From Amylostereum areolatum (taxonomy: Eukaryota; Basidiomycota; Agaricomycetes; Russulales; Stereaceae): 64,000 nucleotides of DNA. Of the stretch, positions 46,628 through 57,400 are shown in pieces. The position numbers were made by a program, and so were the translations under genes. Where the stretch lies: the NCBI GenBank assembly GCA_012932865.1, contig SAXG01000054.1, positions 124,001 through 188,000 of the forward strand. The letters are read 5' to 3'. The notes under the pieces are model-generated. The model was not told the DNA's origin, did not search any database, and saw nothing but the letters and a program-made list of their open reading frames with translations. The stretch's first letter is position 1. Every line of letters begins with the position of its first letter.

Positions 46628-46914
46628 CCATCCTCTCCTGCCTCGCTCGCAATGCAGTTTTCCTTGCTTTCGTGTTTCACTCGCATCTTCTCGTCTGCCT
46701 CCTGTTCTGTTTTCGTTTTTACCTGGGTTTTCATTGGGATGTACTCGCATACGTGTTGTGTCAAATAAGATCAGTCCTGTTTTAAGTAATGCATGAGAGC
46801 GAGTAAGAGGATTGCGAACATCAGCCAGAAGTGTCTATGATAATGTAAGTGGTATCGATCGCGAAAGAAAGTCAGGAGCAGCAGCACTCGACCACACAAA
46901 TAACCCTACCCACG

Positions 46915-48510
46915 TCACCTCACCCAGAGCTGATTCACCCTCACCAACCGCGGGTATCTCTCTCTAATCTGGCCCATCTCCTCCGCGCCCCCCACCAACT
47001 CCTCCACCCCCTTCACCCCCTCCAGCCGCGGAAACCACCGGACAACCTCCTCCAGCGACAGCCCCTCCATGCGCTCGTACGGCGAGCGCCCGCGCAAGAG
47101 GACGTGCCCCACGGCGTGGGCGACGGCCTCGCGCACCATCGTCCCGAGGTCCGCACGCCATTCGAACGCGCCGAGCTCGAGGTAAGCGAGGTTGGGGAAG
47201 CGGGACGCGAGCGCGGGCAGGAGCGCGGGGTCCGAGGCGGCGGCGAGACGGATGTGGGTGAGGGCGGCGGGGTCGAGGGCGGCGAGGAGGCGGAGGAAAG
47301 CGCGGGGTGAGCGGGACGACGGAGAGGTGGGTCAGGCGAACGCTGCCGGGCGGTTTGCGGTGCAGGACGCGCTCGAGGAAACGGCCGTTGAGGGTGGCGA
47401 GGCGGGTGAGGTTCGGGAGGGCGTCGGGCGAGAGACGCGCGCGGGAGACGGGGAGTGCGATGGGTGGGGGCGTGCGCGTGGAGCGCAGGCAGTGGGCGTC
47501 CCATGTGAGGGACTCGAGCGTCGGGTGGGCGTCGAGGAAGCGCACGAGGTGGGGTTTTTGCCAGCTGTGCAGGAGGCCGACGTGGAGGCGTTTGAGGTGG
47601 GGCAGGCGGCAGTTGAAGAGCGCGACGGCGGTGTAGTCGTCGGCGAGGATGCCCGCGGGGAGCTTGAGCTCCTAAATGCGGAGATGAACGGGATGTGAGA
47701 TGCGTGCGACGTGACGTGAAGAGGAGGGGTCGGGGGCCGCAGGGCGCGGAGATGAATGAAGGGGAGGAAGACTGACTTCGAGGGCGGAGGACAGGGTGCA
47801 GCATGGCGGGTATGATGAGCCACATGTTCGCGCTGACGAAGTCCATGGTGAACGCTTTGACCGCGCTCGACTCCCAGATCTGCAGGGGAAAAAAGATTGC
47901 GTGAGAGGGGCGTTCTCGAGGACGCGTTGGACGTACGATGGTTACTCACCGGGTGGGCGGCGAGACGCGTCACGTCGTCTTCGCGGTCGCACGCGATGCC
48001 TCGCCCTCGCAATGCCACGTCCTGTACGTGCGGAAACTCCTCGCAGACGATCGAGAGGGCGTCCAGGGTGCGTCTGCATGCCTCTTTGCGCGCGTAGCGC
48101 ACTTCGACCCTCGCCACTCTGTCCATGTTCCTACACGCCGCGACTATCGTATCCTCGGACGCGGCGTCCGCGCTGTCCATATCGACGAGTTCGTGGCGCG
48201 GCGCGTGGTGAGAGAGGGGTGTGCAGGGCGTGGGTCCGTCCGCCAGCTCGGGGTCGTCGATGAGGACGAGGACGCGCACGCGTCGGGCGAGCGGCGGGAG
48301 TGCGGCGAGGAGTTCCCAGACGGGTTTGTGGTGGTCGAGCGAGAGGGTGAGGCGTCCGTAGGCGATGTGCGTGCCTCGGGAGGCGATGTCGTGGAAGGTA
48401 GAGCAGGTGTGGGCGAAGGCGAGGAGGGCTTCGTGGGTCGGGAGAGCTTCGAAGACGGATTCGATGAGCTCGGGGGGAAGGCGGGAGAAAGGCGGGGCCG
48501 GAGGGGACAT
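46915..48510 (-). CDS. F-box protein 3 (two apparent frameshifts)
   Basis: Exons approximately 48510-47950, 47879-47777 and 47671-46915. The N-terminus FSRLPPELIESVFEALPTH is an F-box, followed by leucine-rich segments (HLKRLHVGLLHSWQKPHLVR; FPNLAYLELGAFEWRADLG) and end RYPRLVRVNQLWVR. It is unrelated in detail to the other two F-box genes. Exon 2 is one base long: phase agrees only if a base near 47795 is removed, giving LSSALE before ELKLPAG. Exon 3 is also one base long: after THLSVVP the frame changes near 47320 to AFLRLLAALDPAALTHI. The region is very GC-rich, a setting prone to sequencing indels. Confidence 0.7.
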
Positions 48511-51500
48511 TGGGGTGGTTGGCTCTGGCTGAAAAACGGGGAGCAGAGGATGAGATGGGGGAAGGGAGGAGACAAAGGAGGAAGGCGCACGTCGGGGCCT
48601 TATAAACGATCCTGCCCTACCTTAGGGGCCGGGTTGTTTGTAAGTAAGTGGGGAACCTTGGCTCATAAACTGAAGAAAGGAGGTCCAACTCCACCTTAGG
48701 GGCTCGTTGGTAAGTAGGAACGATCGCACCGCCCCGCCTCCTCCTGTTCAACTTTCCGACCCATTCCAAGTTCCAACCCCGCCAGTTCGTATCTTTTGCC
48801 GTTGGCGCCCGACGCCTAGATCTGCAATTCAAACGGATCGGTCCTTGGCCTGTCGGGTCCAGTGCTTACGGCCGTCACGAAGAGCCTAAATCGGCGGTGC
48901 CGAGGATAGGAAAATTTTAGCTTGGATCGTGCGCCATCGACCGCGCGAAGAAGGCGCACCATCGGGTGAGCAGGGCCATCGAGGGAGTGCTTGTGAAAAG
49001 TTATGGAAAGAAGAGGGAAATAAATTGTGTACATCGTAAAGGAGGACGAACGGCCGGCTCAGAGTCAGAGGTGGTTTACATTGAAGCCGCGGAAGACGTA
49101 TCGGGGGAGTTATCTCCCACGCTTTCATAAAACGTGATCGCGTTTCGGCACGACCTCTGCTCACTGCTCAGTGCCCCGCTCGATCGACTACTCGAGATCA
49201 AATCCCATGGCCAAAGTACGTTATGTATTGACCACCACGCAGAGAATTTTCACGCAGAGAATTTTTGGCAGGAGCGAGGTAACGGTGTAAGTAATGTATT
49301 CGTGTACCCGCGGTACCGCACAAGTGCGCGTCCGATTTACGGTTCAGCGCACTGCTGCTCACGCCACCCATTCAGTCCAACTCGCCCGAAGTCGGGTCTG
49401 GAAAGCGCATTTCTTGATTCTTGAACGAGGTGGGCGTTTGGTCGATTCTTCCTTTCAATTTCTGCCCATTGCATGCGGTGTTTTGGCGAGGGAATAGATA
49501 TGTAGTAGACGCCGGCGACGCGCCCACTTCAACGAGAACGGAAGCCTGCGTACGAAATGAGGATTCAAAATCAGGCAAGGTGGAGAAAGACGCACGCAAA
49601 GGGCGCAACAACTTGAATGGAATGTGCAGAGTCAATAGATTGGATGAGATCACGTTCAACACCTAACGCGCTCCGCACGCAATCAACGGTCACCAGGTAA
49701 GGATCTTCACATCCGTCACCGTATAAACCACGCCGTACGGTGTAGAGCCTTCAGATTCTATGGAGAGAGGAAGGCGCGTAGTATGTCATGGCATACAGTA
49801 GGAGGGCTACGATTGAACGGGCGGGCGGTCGTTCGGGGACACCACAATCGATGGCGTCTGCAGCCGCGCGGGCCTAACGTCGGTGTATAGTGCACATACC
49901 ATGACTGAATCTGCACGCGGAGGAGAGCCAGGCGTACTATTTCACGGAGCGGGTTGACGATCCTGAACGACACAAGTCAGCCGTGGGTTCGGCCCGGGAC
50001 AGGCTGGAAGTTGGGAGTTGGAACCGCCGCTTCAGCGCCGCGAGGGATAGTCAGGTTGTTGTGCCACCGGGCGCCGTCGATGCGAATGCGGCCAAAACTT
50101 GCAGTTTGGGCGCGTGCGGAGGTGCGGAAATGCTGCAATGAAACGGTCAGTTGACCATACGGCGAGACGAGCGCAACGCGCGGGCGCCAACAGAAAACTG
50201 ACCGTGACACGCCGCAACGAAAGACTTCTGCGGGGAGAAAGGCGCGCGGTACTGTGTCCTTCGACTGTGAGGATGCGGTCACAGACTGTCGAAGAGCCGG
50301 TTAGGGAGTTTCGAGACAGGAGTCGTAGGATATACGCACGATGAGTTGGGTGAGATATGCTCGTCACCAGCCTGTACATCGTTGCGCCCGACTCGACGGG
50401 CGTCCGTGTGATTTCCGTCTTTGATACTCCCCTGAACAGGTTTTGTACGCCAGAAGCTCCGTCGCCCATAGGTTCGTCGCGAACGAGAGGATGGTAGTAT
50501 TGGGCGGGGTCGATGAGTTCTTGCGAGGATCTGGGCCGATATTACTTATCGCCGGCAACGAAGACTGAGGAGTTCTCCGTACCGTGCTTATGTTCATCCC
50601 AAATGGAATGTACAGGTCGTATATGTCACATTTCTGGGGGGATGTGTTGAGCACTGAGCGTAGGCAGGAAGGGAGCGCGTTGGGAGCGCGCAAGAGAGAT
50701 GCGGCGGCGCGATTCCGGTGACAGGCACCAAGACGAGTCTGATCCTGCCACTCCAGAACGACTGTCTTCTGGTGAGGTCTGCGACGGCCGGGAGACTAGT
50801 CTGATCCTAGCACGAGCAAACAAACCCTTTGGCGTTCCGCGGAGTTCCGGCTAGTTCCGGTCACCTTCCAGCAATTTGCAGAACCTTGTAGCGGCCGTGA
50901 TTCGAACTCGAGGGCACGGGTTTCATGATCCGACCGGGTGATGCCGAAAAGAGTTCCAGGGGCTGTCGCCGCCGGGGCCCCCCCGCCCGACGTCTCGCCC
51001 GACTTGGGCGGCAGCGCACCGCCGCGGCATCGTCATCCTCGACGTCGACGGCACACCAATCTCGTCCTCAGCGCAAACTTCTGTATTGAGCGTCAGCAGA
51101 GTGTACGTGCCTTCTCTCCGACATGAAATACAATTGAGGGGAGCGGGGATGGAGTGGCGGGAGCGAGCGATGGGCAACGCGGTCATCGGTGAGCGGAGGG
51201 CGGGGACGTGGCGGGGTCATCAGCGTCGGCAAGTCACGTGATACCCAGACGGGGCGACCCACCTCGGCATCGATCGGCATCCCGTCGGTGATCAAACTCC
51301 CACAAATGTATTTGAAATGGGACCGCTACAAGGTTCTGCAAATTGCTGTCAGGCTCGCCGCTGTAGGACAAAAGTTGCGTGCCGATGGTGTTTGCTACGT
51401 CCAGCTGGACGTACTGCAGCTGCAGTGGGGTAAATTCGACACGACACATTCAAACGTGATGAATCTTTTTATCCAAGAAGGGGACAAGCGCTGGTGGAAA

Positions 51501-51801
51501 ACACACCTGTTTGGGCACGACGAGGCGCTTGTCGTTGACAGTGAAGGGCTGTGACCCGACCCCGTTTCCCTCCCAACTACATCCAACTTTCCTCCCTGCA
51601 TTTTACCACTCAGAAGTCTGAGAGGAGCTCCATGGATTCAGGTATGTCGATTGAGCACGCATTTGGGATCATTGACAAATGAACTGGTGGGCATGCAGAT
51701 TCTTTCCCACTACGACCTCATCAGAACGCCGGCGGTGGCCCTGGTCATCGTCCTGACGGTGCACAAGGTAAGATTGTCAGTCATTCGTCGCCTTCGAAGG
51801 T
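48511..51801. other. Intergenic with possible exons near the right end
   Basis: No recognised gene in 48,511-51,180. 50,799-50,826 carries a diverged copy of the CTGATCCTAACAC motif. From 51,189 to 51,780 two frames look protein-like (LKWDRYKVLQIAVRLAAV at ~51310-51365; TPAVALVIVLTVHK ending at ~51768 before GTAAGA) and may be upstream exons of the DUF6535 gene cut by the retrotransposon. Confidence 0.4.
51797..51801. other. Target-site duplication, left copy
   Basis: AAGGT directly before the 5' LTR, repeated at 58898-58902 directly after the 3' LTR. Confidence 0.93.
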
Positions 51802-52046
51802 TGTCACGGATCGCTCCATTTCTTTCTTCGTTTGCAGACCTTGTACACGCGACGCATCACGGCACATGACTTTCCTTCGCATCACATGCTCCAACGACGT
51901 CATTGCCCGGACTTCCGAACGGCGTTCCGTATCCTTATCTATGACATCATTGCTCCGGACCTCTGTCCTCCTCCCCATGACTCCTTTCTTATTGTTCCCC
52001 CCACTCGCACCACTATTGCATCGCATCGCACCATCGTTCCCACTTG

Positions 52047-52054
52047 TATATAAG
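52047..52054 (+). promoter_or_regulatory. LTR TATA box
   Basis: TATATAAG, 35 bp before AGACTGTCCA at 52082. The spacing suits transcription start at or just before that sequence, defining U3/R. Confidence 0.7.
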
Positions 52055-52081
52055 GACAGTATCCCTTTTCCCTTTTTCCTC

Positions 52082-52091
52082 AGACTGTCCA
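52082..52091 (+). promoter_or_regulatory. Putative transcript 5' end / self-primer
   Basis: AGACTGTCCA is the exact reverse complement of TGGACAGTCT at 52225-52234. In Tf1-type elements the first ~11 bases of the RNA fold back on the primer-binding site and prime reverse transcription. Confidence 0.65.
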
Positions 52092-52224
52092 TCTCGTCAT
52101 ACGGTACTGTAACGCACGTTGCACTACCCTAGACCCCGGCACTCTCGAATCTATTCTCTTCTCGCTCCTCCCATCGTCGCGACTTAGGCGGTTCATCGGT
52201 CTCATAAACTGCGTTTCTGACACC

Positions 52225-52234
52225 TGGACAGTCT
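52225..52234 (+). promoter_or_regulatory. Putative primer-binding site (self-primed)
   Basis: TGGACAGTCT lies two bases after the 5' LTR, where reverse transcription should start. It is perfectly complementary to 52082-52091. I recognised no tRNA 3' end match. Confidence 0.65.
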
Positions 52235-53430
52235 ACCCCTACGCCTACCTCGCACCCCTCTCTCCATCTACCTCTGCCGTCTCTACGACGTTAAAAACTC
52301 CCACCACGGACCTCCCGAACGCACCGGTTTTCCTCCCGTTCAACGGAAAGCCGATCACCCCCCGCGACGACGCACCACTCCCCTACCCTTGGTCCGACGC
52401 CGTCACCGTCAACTGCCTCGTCCCCGTACAGAACCTCTGCAAGAAAGATCCCTGGACCGCGCACGGCCTCAACTTCCGCATCTTCGAGTGGAGGTGGCAC
52501 AAGGATCACGGTACTGTCGTCCTCGCCCTATACGTCCGGATCACTACGTGCATCAACGTAGATCTCGAACGCCTTGAATTCACCCTCCACGCCCCTACCT
52601 ACCACACATACCTCATCCAGGATGCCCCCAACCCGATCCTCCAAACCAGTTTCACCTCCGTCTCCCAGTTTAACCGCCGGACCCCCGAATCCACCCCACC
52701 ACCAGTCCTCCGTCCCACCATCAAGGGTAAGACCCTTCGTCGCCGCCACCGCGAACATAAGATCCGCCAGGCAGTAAAAGCCGGCTACCTCACCAAGAAA
52801 CTCCTCGGCCGTCGCCCCATCGCGGTGGACTTCTTCTAGACCATCATCACGTCCTCCACAGCCCCTCGTCCCCCCACTCCGAACCTCCCCCCAGGCGTTT
52901 TTCGAGACTACTGTCCCGAAGAATACTATATCCTCACCTCACAGCAGACTAAGGAATCCGTACGTTGGCTGCACGACGAACCAAACCGGCAACGTCGAGA
53001 CTGGTACTTCGACGACCGTGACGAACAACCCTACGTCGAAGAATCGGATTTTGCCACCGCTGCGGACGTTCTACAGCGCTTCCTGAACCCCCCTCCGACC
53101 AACTCGCCCCCACCCCGTCGACGTACTGTAATCGAAGTCCCAGAAGGGATCAACCACAACGACACAACTGGGAAGTGGTACGCCTATAGACGGAACAAGA
53201 ACGGAACCCCAGGACGATCAGTAGTTGAGTGGCAGCCCACTTCGTTCAGTCCCGTCCAAGATCACTGGTCATGGCATCATAACCAGCAATTCCTCACCCC
53301 CGCCGACTTCCTTGTCGCAAAACAAGTTGAGGACGAAGTTGAAGAAGCAGAAGAACGCCGACGAGAAACCCTACGCCGCCTTGATCAAGAACTCGCCCAA
53401 TCCCTCACTGTCCCCCTCCCCTTCGACAAG
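52235..53430 (+). other. AUG-poor open leader in the gag frame
   Basis: In the gag frame the element is open from 52054 to 52836, then has one TAG (52837-52839), then is open from 52840 into gag. No in-frame ATG occurs before 53431, and I count only two ATGs in any frame between 52082 and 53430 (52622 and 53271). The conceptual product looks like real protein, for example DAVTVNCLVPVQNL, HGLNFRIFEWRWHKDHG, DYCPEEYYILTSQQT and a Lys/Arg-rich stretch KTLRRRHREHK. It may be an N-terminal extension of Gag reached by non-AUG initiation and read-through, or a relic of a longer gag. Confidence 0.6.
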
Positions 53431-54456
53431 ATGTCCGATGCCGAATCCAAACCTGCCGTCTCCAAGCGGGAGATCGGCCCCAAGCCAAAGCCATTCAAAG
53501 GCGATAGACGCGACACCCTCCGGTTCTCCCTCGAGCTCCGCATGTTCCTGCGCGTTAACAAAGATGTTTATGCCACAGATGACGCCAAGATGATGCTCCT
53601 CCTCAGCCTGATGGAGGACGACACGGCGAAAGCCTGGGCCACGCATCGCCGCATGGAACTCTTCGCCGACGAAGACGAGAAGGAAGACGCCGACACCCTC
53701 GACCCCACGCCCCCAACACTCCACTACAACTCCTACAAAGAGCTCTTCGAGAGGTTTGGCAAAGACTTCGTGCCCGTCGATCCGAAGATAGAGGCTCAGC
53801 GTAAGATCAACGAGCTCGCAATGACCACCCGGGACGTCACTGACTTTATCACCGAGTTTGAGATGCTGGCAACCATGTCAGCATACGACGACGAGGCGCT
53901 AATCCACTTTTTCAAGAAGGGACTTCAGCGTGACCTTGGCAAGCAGGTGGCCCGGTCGTACCCGTTCCCCACCAAGCTCGCGGAGTGGAAGGAGCGCGCC
54001 CGCCGCATCAACCACCAGTGGCTCGAAGAGAACCCGGAGAGGAAGAGCAGTCAGTCCAAGGGGGCTGTCGCGCTCACCTCAAACGGTTCGACCAACGACT
54101 CCTCGTCGCGCCGAGTTGGCGCCTTCACCAACACCTCGACCCGCCCTGCAAAGCTGACGGACGACGAGCGCGCAAAGATGATGCGCGAAGGCAAGTGCTT
54201 CATGTGTCGACAAGCCGGTCACGTCTCTCGCGACTGCCCCAACCGCGATTCGAGCGCGCGACGGGTGGGCGCAGTAGAGACTGGGTCCAAGGCCCCTCCC
54301 CTGCCGACGAACACGGCTCCGTCCACTGCGAAAGCAGCTCCCGACCCATCCAAAACCATCGCGGCGATCACTCGCCAGCTGAAGGATCTGGACGCGGAAG
54401 GCAAGGAGCAGGCAGTGGCACTGTTGAAGGACATCCTGGAATCGCAGGATTTTTGA
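53431..54456 (+). CDS. gag: Gag polyprotein of the retrotransposon
   Basis: 341 residues from the first in-frame ATG. Contains the retrotransposon gag core (LRFSLELRMFLRVNKDVY ... YKELFERFGKDFVP ... TDFITEFEMLATMSAYDD) and a C-terminal CCHC zinc knuckle, CFMCRQAGHVSRDC, with C-x2-C-x4-H-x4-C spacing, which binds nucleic acid. It ends GAT TTT TGA inside a run of five T; the pol frame is -1 relative to gag. Frame -1 is open from 53985, so gag and pol overlap by about 470 nt. Confidence 0.92.
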   Translation: MSDAESKPAVSKREIGPKPKPFKGDRRDTLRFSLELRMFLRVNKDVYATDDAKMMLLLSLMEDDTAKAWATHRRMELFADEDEKEDADTLDPTPPTLHYNSYKELFERFGKDFVPVDPKIEAQRKINELAMTTRDVTDFITEFEMLATMSAYDDEALIHFFKKGLQRDLGKQVARSYPFPTKLAEWKERARRINHQWLEENPERKSSQSKGAVALTSNGSTNDSSSRRVGAFTNTSTRPAKLTDDERAKMMREGKCFMCRQAGHVSRDCPNRDSSARRVGAVETGSKAPPLPTNTAPSTAKAAPDPSKTIAAITRQLKDLDAEGKEQAVALLKDILESQDF

Positions 54457-57400
54457 AACGCCCCCCAGTCGCGTCGTCTGGTGGAGGCAAGGGACTTTTG
54501 GTATCATCGTCGAATCGTTTCGCTGTATTATCATCCATGCATACCTGTGAGCAATCGTATCCCCCGTGTTTGTATCTGTCTACTGTCACCAAGAACAGGC
54601 AAACACCATCGATCACGCTCAAAGTCAAGCTGATCGGACGAGTTACCAAAAGAGAAATCGACGCAGACGCGCTGCTTGATAGCGGCGCAGAAGGAATTAT
54701 CCTGAACCGAAGCTTCGTTGAACGCAAGAAGCTTACCACAAGAAAACTAGAAAACCCGTTCCCCGTGCGTAATGTGGACGGCACCGAGAACATCATGGGC
54801 TGGGTACGCGACACAACGACCCAGCGGATCCGGATATACTCGCAAGATTCGAAGGCGTACCATGAGGAAGAAGCTGAGTTCTTCATCACCGACATCGGCG
54901 ATCATGACATGATCCTTGGGACAGACTGGCTCGATGAGCACAATCCCACCATAGACTGGCAACGAGACCGTGTTGACATGCTCCGCTGCCCCCCCTCATG
55001 CACTCTGTCCAAACCTCCTGTGACAAACCTCGCGACCAAGCCACGGAAACCATCATCGGTCCAATCACAGCGTAAGGTTGAAGCAGGTAAAACCCCGAGG
55101 ACACCTCTCGTTTTGGACGATCCCTTCCCAGAGCCGACATATGTGTCCTGGACCCCAGTCCCCACTTATGTTATTCCTGCACGCAGAGTCAAAGGTGTTC
55201 GCGTCCGCACGGTCCATCGCTCCCCTCTACCCGCACAACTCTTCACTGAAGACGACGACGAGCGGCCCATGGTATTCCGAGACTGGGAGATCAATGGACT
55301 ACGCCACGCCGGAATCCTCCCTGAAACCGGCGGTCCTAATCCAGATGCAGTACCTATCCGCGCGGGCTTTACAAAAGCACAGGAGCTTGCAGAGCATTCA
55401 AAAGAGAACGCACGCCCGCAAACCTTTGAAGACTTAGTCCCCCCGCCGTACCGCGACTTCGCGCCTGTATTCGACAAAAAAACCTCCGAGCAACTTCCTG
55501 ACCGACGGCCATGGGACCATGCTATCGACATGAAAGACGGCTTTGAACCCAAACCGTGCAAAATCTACCCCCTCTCACCTTCCGAGCAGATCGAACTCGA
55601 CACCTTCCTCGACGACCACCTGAAGAAGGGCTATATCCGCCCATCGAAGTCACCTCAGGCGAGTCCGTTCTTCTTTGTGAAGAAAAAGGATGGAAAGCTG
55701 CGTCCCGTACAGGACTATCGAGAACTAAACAAGGGCACTGTCAAGAACGAATACCCCTTGCCACTGATCTCTGAAATTGTCGACCGTCTCAAAGGTGCAA
55801 AGATCTTCTCCAAGATGGATGTCCGCTGGGGCTACAACAATGTCCGCATCAAGGAAGGCGACGAGTGGAAGGCTGCGTTCAAGACGAATCGCGGTCTCTT
55901 CGAACCTACGGTGATGTTTTTCGGGCTTATGAACTCCCCTGCGACATTTCAGGCAATGATGAATGAACTGTTCAAGGATCTCATCGACTCGGGCAAGGTC
56001 ATCATCTACATGGACGACATCTTGGTGTTCACTCGCACCATGAACGAACACCGTGCCATAGTGCGGCAGGTTCTGCAGCGTTTGCAAGACAACGACCTCT
56101 TCCTCAAACCGGAGAAATGCGTCTTTGAGCAAGACTCTGTCGAATACCTCGGACTCATCATCTCGCACGACAAGATCGCTATGGACCCCGTCAAGGTAGC
56201 AGGTATTCAGGACTGGCCGATACCACGAACGGTCAAAGATGTGCAATCCTTCCTCGGCTTTGGCAACTTCTACCGACGTTTCATCAAGGACTTCTCCAAG
56301 GTTGCACGACCTCTATTTGACCTGACAAAGAAGGACTGCACATGGGACTGGTCGACGGACTGCCAAACTGTGTTTGACGCACTGAAAGCTGTGTTTACTT
56401 CCTCCCCCGTCTTGGTCATGCCTGACCCAAAGAAGCCTTACCTCGTTGAAGTCGATGCCTCGGACTTTGCTACTGGAGGTATACTCTCGCAGAAAGGCGA
56501 CGACGGTCACTGGCATCCAGTGGCGTATCTGTCCAAGGCCCTATCGGAACCGGAACGGAACTACGACATCTACGACAAGGAGCTACTTGCGATCATCCGT
56601 GCGCTTGAAGCCTGGCGCCACTACCTCGAAGGCGCCCCCGACACCGTCGAAATCTGGACAGATCACAAGAACCTGGAGCACTTCAAGACGGCACAGAAGC
56701 TGAGCCGCCGACAGGCACGTTGGGCTCTATTCCTCACTCGATTTGACTTCTCGCTCGTTCATAAACCAGGAATTTCCCACCGCCCGGATCCAATGTCTCG
56801 ACGACCCGATCACAAGGATGGTGTTGAAAACGACAACAAGGAGCGCGTCTTGCTTGACCCCAAGTACTTCCAAGTACGCGCAACAAGGCCAGGAGCAGTA
56901 ACCTCCCTCGGTGATGTCGAACTCCGACGACGTATCCGCGACTGCAAAACCAAGGACATCGAGGTCGTTCAAGCCCTGGACGCCATCTTACGAAACGGAC
57001 CACGTACACTCGTCAAGAACCTTCAAGAGTGGAACTACGAAGAAGGCCTGGTCCTGTTTAGAGGAAAGGTATATGTCCCTGCGGATGACGAGTTGCGACG
57101 CGACATTGTCAAAATGTACCATGAATCGCCCCTGGCTGGACACCCCGGTCGCTTCAAGACTTACGAGCTTGTGAGTCGTGAATATTGGTGGCCTGGCATG
57201 TCTGTCTTTGTCCGCGACTTTGTAGCAGGATGCGCAACCTGCCAGTCGACGAAGACACAGAGCAGCCGACCCCACGTCGACATGATCCCAAACGAAGTAC
57301 CCGATCGACCATTTGGCGTCATCTCCACCGACTTTATCGTTGAACTCCCTGACTGCGAAGGCTATAACGCCGTCAATGTCGTGGTCGATCGCCTCACCAA

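Larger units (their letters stand above)
51802..52222 (+). repeat. 5' LTR of Ty3-type retrotransposon
   Basis: 421 bp, beginning TGTCACGGATC and ending TTTCTGACA (TG...CA). The same sequence and length occur at 58477-58897; I saw no difference between the two. It holds a TATA box (52047-52054) and the presumed transcript start near 52082. Confidence 0.95.

Noticed and set aside
50895..50960. tRNA-like B-box (GTTCGAATC on the minus strand)
   Set aside because: No A-box, and the arms do not form a convincing cloverleaf; probably a chance match or a tRNA-derived relic.
51866..52132. Small ORFs inside both LTRs
   Set aside because: They repeat in both LTRs and overlap U3/R control sequence; no coding evidence.
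52727..52839. Intron in the gag leader that would remove the TAG
   Set aside because: Donor GTAAGA and acceptor CTTCTTCTAG look good, but 113 nt shifts the frame away from gag.
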